Shown here piece by piece: positions 60,609-64,000 of a DNA stretch of 64,000 nt. The notes below the pieces were generated by a model. That model was not told the origin of the DNA. It ran no database searches and saw nothing but the letters and a program-made list of their open reading frames with translations. The translations under genes and the position numbers were made by a program. The number at the start of each line of letters is the position of its first letter. Positions within the stretch are counted from its first letter, which is position 1. The stretch covers positions 24,284 through 88,283 of the forward strand of contig JBFYWB010000047.1 of NCBI GenBank assembly GCA_041299015.1, read 5' to 3'. This DNA is from JARFQH01 sp041299015. Lineage in GTDB: Bacteria > Desulfobacterota > Desulfobacteria > Desulfobacterales > SG8-13.

Positions 60609-61145
60609 ATGAACTCGATCCGGCTGCAGAGCGACGGGGTGATTATCGACAGCCGCAAACCGGTCGCAACCGACCCACTGTCCTACCTGAGCTTCAGGGT
60701 GGAGCTCGCCGAGGACTTTACCCTGCGAAGCTTCTTTCGGATGATCGCGAGCTATCCGCAACTGGTGAAGCTCAACGCTTTCTTCCCATCGTACCTGGAG
60801 CAATACCGCGCATGCCCCGAGGGCAACTGTGTCGGTGCCGGATTCGATTTCCTGGAATTCGGCAAAACGGTGGAAATGATCGGCTATCCCGGTGAACCGC
60901 GCCTCGACATATATCACTCCCTGAGAGGCGTTTGCGGAACGGCCGCAGGAGAGATCCGGTCTTCGCGGCTGGAACAGCTGCTGGACCTGCCATTGAGATT
61001 GGGCAAACTGAAACATGTGGTATTCGGAGACCGAATGGAGGATTTCGAATTTGACACGGTCTTTACATTGTTCGAATTCATAGACGGAATTGCGTGGGAA
61101 CTCAGCTTTCATGGAACACCGGATGCGTGCGACCTAAGGAGATGA
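60609..61145 (+). CDS. Hmc-operon protein of unknown function
   Basis: A 178-residue soluble protein I do not recognise. It has no Cys-rich cluster motif, membrane segment or signal. The N-terminal SIRLQSDGVIID and FRVELAEDFTLRSFFRMIASYPQLVKLNAFFP (in parts) suggest a mixed alpha/beta fold, and the middle holds CPEGNCVG, the only close Cys pair. Its stop codon overlaps the next ribosome site. Position between hmcF and the universal stress protein implies a role in the same process, perhaps regulation or maturation of the complex; this is inference from context only. The start at ATG 60609 has a weak ribosome site. Confidence 0.65.
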   Translation: MNSIRLQSDGVIIDSRKPVATDPLSYLSFRVELAEDFTLRSFFRMIASYPQLVKLNAFFPSYLEQYRACPEGNCVGAGFDFLEFGKTVEMIGYPGEPRLDIYHSLRGVCGTAAGEIRSSRLEQLLDLPLRLGKLKHVVFGDRMEDFEFDTVFTLFEFIDGIAWELSFHGTPDACDLRR

Positions 61146-61147
61146 AC

Positions 61148-62077
61148 ATGTTTAATAAATTATTGTTTGCCACGACCGCTTCCCCGGTCTGCGACAACGC
61201 CGCCAAAGTCGCTTTCGACCTGGAATTGAAATGGGATGCCAAACTGTTTGTGTTTCACGTTCTGGGAATTCCCACCCGCGGATTCAGCCAATATGTAACG
61301 GACATCCGCACCGGTGAAACCGACCAGGTGAACGGCGATTACATCGAGTGGGTCAAAGAGGAAATGCGCAATACCTACGCCGATCTTCTCGCTGACAGTG
61401 AAAACAATGAAATTGAAGCGGTGGTGGGTGTGCCGCACCGCGAAATTCTCCGCAAGGCCCGCAAGGAAGACGTCGACATGATCATCATGGGGGCTCACAC
61501 CCGCGAAGAAGATGTCGGGGCCACCCGCTACCGGGCCGTCGTCGGCAGTACCATGCAGAAGGTCGCCAAGGCCGCCCGCTGCCCATTGGTCATCATCAGC
61601 CGACCCTGCACGACGTGTTGGAAACTGTTCTCCAACATCGTTGTCGGCACTGATTTTTCAAAGGCTTCGGATTATGCCTTCCTGTGGGCATACAAACTTG
61701 CCAAGGAAGTCGGGGCGCGGCTGCACGTTTTTCACGCCCTGGATGTCAATTTCGGCAGCGCCGGTCAAGTGGCGGTTCAGCCCGAGATCGAAAGATTGAT
61801 CGATGCGGCCCTCAAGAAAATCGAAAGCCGTCTGCTGAGCAGGTTGAAGGAGTTCGACAATTACACCGTGAAGGTCTGGGAAGGAATTCCTTACATCGAA
61901 ATCCTCAAGTACTCCCGGCAGGTGAACGGAGACCTGATCGTCATGGCCCACCACACGCGGGAGGTCGCCCCGGAGGATGCCCTGCTGGGGAGCACCGTGG
62001 AGCAAGTCGTCCTGCGGGCCTCCTGCCCGGTGGCCAGCGTCAACCACCCGGACAAATTGGCGGACGTTATGGATTAG
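61148..62077 (+). CDS. Tandem universal stress protein
   Basis: A 309-residue protein made of two UspA domains (about 1-145 and 150-300). The first has GAHTREEDVGATRYRAVVGST and VIISRP; the second has VGTDFSKASDYAF, AHHTREVAPEDALLGSTVEQVVLRASCPVASV. The GxxG-x9-G(S/T) ATP-binding pattern is recognisable in both, in the GSTM and GSTV regions. AAGGAG six bases before ATG 61148 favours this codon over ATG 61142. Fused Usp proteins are frequent near anaerobic respiration genes and may tune them, but the target here is unknown. Confidence 0.9.
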   Translation: MFNKLLFATTASPVCDNAAKVAFDLELKWDAKLFVFHVLGIPTRGFSQYVTDIRTGETDQVNGDYIEWVKEEMRNTYADLLADSENNEIEAVVGVPHREILRKARKEDVDMIIMGAHTREEDVGATRYRAVVGSTMQKVAKAARCPLVIISRPCTTCWKLFSNIVVGTDFSKASDYAFLWAYKLAKEVGARLHVFHALDVNFGSAGQVAVQPEIERLIDAALKKIESRLLSRLKEFDNYTVKVWEGIPYIEILKYSRQVNGDLIVMAHHTREVAPEDALLGSTVEQVVLRASCPVASVNHPDKLADVMD

Positions 62078-62179
62078 GGATCCGCCGGTTTGAACCGCTC
62101 GCGGAAAAGATGCATCGGTCGAAGGACCGGCTGAAGTGATGCAGCCGATCGCAACCCGGCGTGCCGGCGGAGCCTTGCG

Positions 62180-62593
62180 ATGGAGAAGAAAAAAATTCTC
62201 GTCGTCGATGACGAGATCGATATGCGTATCTACATTTCCACCGTGCTCAAGACCGGCGGGTATGCAACCATTGTTACGCGTGAAGGAAGTGATGGCATCC
62301 GCAAAGCCCGGCAGGCTCGGCCGGATTTGATCGTTCTGGACGTGATGATGCCCGGTGAAGGCGGTGTCAAAATGTACCGCCAGCTTAAAACCGATCCCGA
62401 ACTCAGCGACATCCCGGTCATTATGCTCTCGGCGGTGAAAAAAGCCTCCTTTCTTCATTACCTGAACATGCTCAACGCCCATTTGACCGCGAGTGTGGCT
62501 CATCCCGCGGCATATCTGGAAAAACCTTTTGAACCGGAAGAACTGCTGAGCGCCGTGCGTATCGGCCTGCAGCCGACCGCGGGGATCCCCTGA
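62180..62593 (+). CDS. Single-domain response regulator
   Basis: A 137-residue CheY-like receiver: acidic pair VVDDE, phosphoacceptor Asp in LDVMMPGEGG, the switch Ser in MLSAV and Lys in LEKPFEPEEL. It has an insertion of about 20 residues between the Ser strand and the Lys motif (LHYLNMLNAHLTASVAHPAAY) compared with canonical receivers. The Desulfovibrio hmc operon also carries a receiver gene, rrf1, so this may be a functional equivalent; orthology would need a tree. It follows the stress protein by 102 bases and precedes the hybrid kinase by 107 bases. Confidence 0.88.
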   Translation: MEKKKILVVDDEIDMRIYISTVLKTGGYATIVTREGSDGIRKARQARPDLIVLDVMMPGEGGVKMYRQLKTDPELSDIPVIMLSAVKKASFLHYLNMLNAHLTASVAHPAAYLEKPFEPEELLSAVRIGLQPTAGIP

Positions 62594-62700
62594 AGGAATA
62601 GATCGGTAACCGGCGCATCTTAAGCATAACGCACTTGGTTTGACCGAAACATGCGGACGGCCCCGCATCAATGACCGCATAAGACCCGTGCATTTTCGCT

Positions 62701-64000
62701 ATGGAAAAGAAAATACTCCTGGTCGACGACGAAGAAGGCATCCGCAGGGTCCTGGGAATTTCGTTGGCCGACAGTGGCTACGAGGTGCTGACGGCCGAAA
62801 ACGGGGAGCAGGCCCTGCGGGTTTTCAAGGAACACACCCCTCCGATCGTCCTTACCGACATCAAGATGCCGGGGATGGACGGGATCTCGCTCCTGAAAAA
62901 TATCAAAATGACGTGCCCGGACACCGAAGTCATCATGATCACCGGACACGGCGACCTGGATCTGGCCATTAAAAGCCTGCAGCATGAGGCCATCGATTTT
63001 GTGACCAAGCCCATAAAGGACGATGTGCTTGAAATCGCTCTCAAACGGGCGACCGAAAAAATCGAAATGCGCGCACAGCTCCGGAAGTACACCGAAAACC
63101 TTGAATCACTGGTCAGAGAACAGTCGGCCAAGCTGGTGCGGGCCGAGCGTCAGGCGGCCGTCGGACAGGCGGTTGAGGGAGTATATGCGGCCATCCGGGA
63201 TATTGCGGGAGACCTTGAAGGCGGCCTGCGCTATTTCAACGAAATGCCCTGCTTCGTCTCGATCCACAACCAAGATCTCAAGATCGTGGAAACCAACCAG
63301 CTCTACCGCAAGCACTTGGGCGACAAGGTCGGTTGTCACTCCTGGGAAAGTTATGTCGCGGGTGCCGGGGGACCGGCGCTCTGTCCGGTGGCCAAAACAT
63401 TTCAAACCGGCTGCGGGCAAAGGGCCAAAGAACTGGTGCGGTATCGCAACGGCAGTGAACTGCCGGTGATCATCCACACCGCACCCATCCGCAACGGCAG
63501 CGGCGAGTTGGAACTGGTGCTGGAAATTGCCGCCGATATTTCCGAGGTCAACCGCCTGCAGGAACAGCTGCGCGCCACCCAGCAGCGCTACCAAATGCTG
63601 TTCGACGAAGTGCCTTGCTATATATCGGTTCAGGACCGTGACTACCGCTTGACGGCCACCAACCGGCGCTTCAAGGAGGATTTCGGTGATCAGATCCATT
63701 CCCTTTGCCATTCGGTTTACAAGAACCGTTCGGAGCCGTGCCATAATTGTCCCGTAACAAAGACTTTCGCAGACGGCCGGTCCCACCAGTCCGAGATGGT
63801 CGTCACCTCTAAGTCCGGCACGCAGGTCAACGTACTGATTTGGACGGCGCCCATCCGCAACACCGCCGGAGAGATTGTTCAGGTGATGGAGATGTCGACC
63901 AACATCACCCAGATCCGCCAGCTTCAAAATCACCTCACTTCCCTGGGATTCCTGATCAGTTCGATATCGCACGGCATCAAAGGGCTGCTGACCGGACTGG
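62701..64000 (+). CDS. Receiver-PAS-PAS sensor kinase, cut by the window edge
   Basis: An open frame from ATG 62701 running past base 64000, so at least 433 residues. The order is receiver domain (LVDDEEG; Asp in LTDIKMP; MITGHG; TKPI), a coiled coil (about 125-150), two PAS domains (about 175-285 and 295-410) and the beginning of a HisKA domain (SSISHGIKGLLTGL, with His phosphoacceptor). Each PAS domain carries a Cys group (GCHSW and LCPVAKTF in the first; LCHSVY and PCHNCPVTKTF in the second), a pattern seen in PAS sensors of anaerobes. The next part, presumably an HATPase, lies outside. It is the last readable gene of the Hmc region. Confidence 0.88.
   Translation, partial: MEKKILLVDDEEGIRRVLGISLADSGYEVLTAENGEQALRVFKEHTPPIVLTDIKMPGMDGISLLKNIKMTCPDTEVIMITGHGDLDLAIKSLQHEAIDFVTKPIKDDVLEIALKRATEKIEMRAQLRKYTENLESLVREQSAKLVRAERQAAVGQAVEGVYAAIRDIAGDLEGGLRYFNEMPCFVSIHNQDLKIVETNQLYRKHLGDKVGCHSWESYVAGAGGPALCPVAKTFQTGCGQRAKELVRYRNGSELPVIIHTAPIRNGSGELELVLEIAADISEVNRLQEQLRATQQRYQMLFDEVPCYISVQDRDYRLTATNRRFKEDFGDQIHSLCHSVYKNRSEPCHNCPVTKTFADGRSHQSEMVVTSKSGTQVNVLIWTAPIRNTAGEIVQVMEMSTNITQIRQLQNHLTSLGFLISSISHGIKGLLTGL

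Noticed and set aside
1..64000. tRNA genes, CRISPR arrays, insertion sequences, prophage or toxin-antitoxin pairs
   Set aside because: Intergenic regions were read for cloverleaf ends, regular direct repeats, transposase motifs and paired small genes; none was found.

Overview
The window looks like a chromosomal segment of a GC-rich, strictly anaerobic sulfate-reducing bacterium of the Desulfobacterota (class Desulfobacteria, Desulfosarcina-like). The evidence is gene content: a complete Hmc transmembrane redox complex with a 16-haem cytochrome and Rrf2 regulators, a MetF/MetV/MvhD methylene-tetrahydrofolate reductase cluster, split archaeal-type glutamate synthase modules, a soluble molybdopterin oxidoreductase operon and a TauE/SafE anion exporter. 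No genus assignment is claimed, because no database search was possible.

Layout. 1-5.7 kb (minus): tilS-ftsH-folP-coaX housekeeping cluster. 5.9-9.0 kb (plus): Alu-domain type SRP RNA, grpE, dnaK and a strong bidirectional terminator. 9.0-12.2 kb (minus): HAD phosphatase, glycerophosphodiester phosphodiesterase and glpD, with a stump of a polyamine-type ABC permease gene beyond the glpD 3' end. 12.4-18.2 kb (plus): a DUF3786 protein, then a Gld-type ABC system (ATPase, permease, GldG-like protein, DUF4340 protein). 18.2-26.1 kb (minus): one operon mvhD-metV-metF followed by three glutamate-synthase-like genes, behind an operator-like palindrome and a leader that ends in an intrinsic terminator. 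26.4 kb: a DUF4136 lipoprotein. 27.6-34.2 kb (minus): soluble molybdopterin oxidoreductase, ferredoxin, GltD/NfnB-like flavoprotein, a 70-residue protein, NuoG-like Fe-S protein and response regulator.

34.8-41.4 kb (plus): TauE/SafE exporter, two small membrane proteins, a sensor kinase/sigma54-type regulator pair (regulator has GAFTHA instead of GAFTGA) and an MFS transporter. 41.5-45.9 kb: Ntn-hydrolase acylase, a PLP trans-sulfuration enzyme behind a folded leader RNA, and a MarR regulator. 46.1-52.7 kb: YyaL-type thioredoxin-domain protein, RhlE-like helicase with two 8-base homopolymers near its end, a cold-shock protein with a terminator in its leader, an XPB-like helicase and YjbQ. 52.7-64.0 kb (plus): two Rrf2 regulators, hmcABCDEF, an unknown protein, a tandem universal stress protein, a response regulator and a receiver-PAS-PAS-kinase that runs off the right edge.

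How the parts fit: Hmc links periplasmic cytochromes to membrane quinone and cytoplasmic Fe-S chemistry, and its expression is probably set by the Rrf2 pair and the receiver proteins at the end of the operon. The MetFV/MvhD group feeds the methyl branch of the Wood-Ljungdahl pathway. Its linkage to glutamate-synthase modules, without the usual HdrABC, and the leader terminator that would gate the whole operon are the most unusual points. No tRNA gene, CRISPR array, insertion sequence or prophage was seen.
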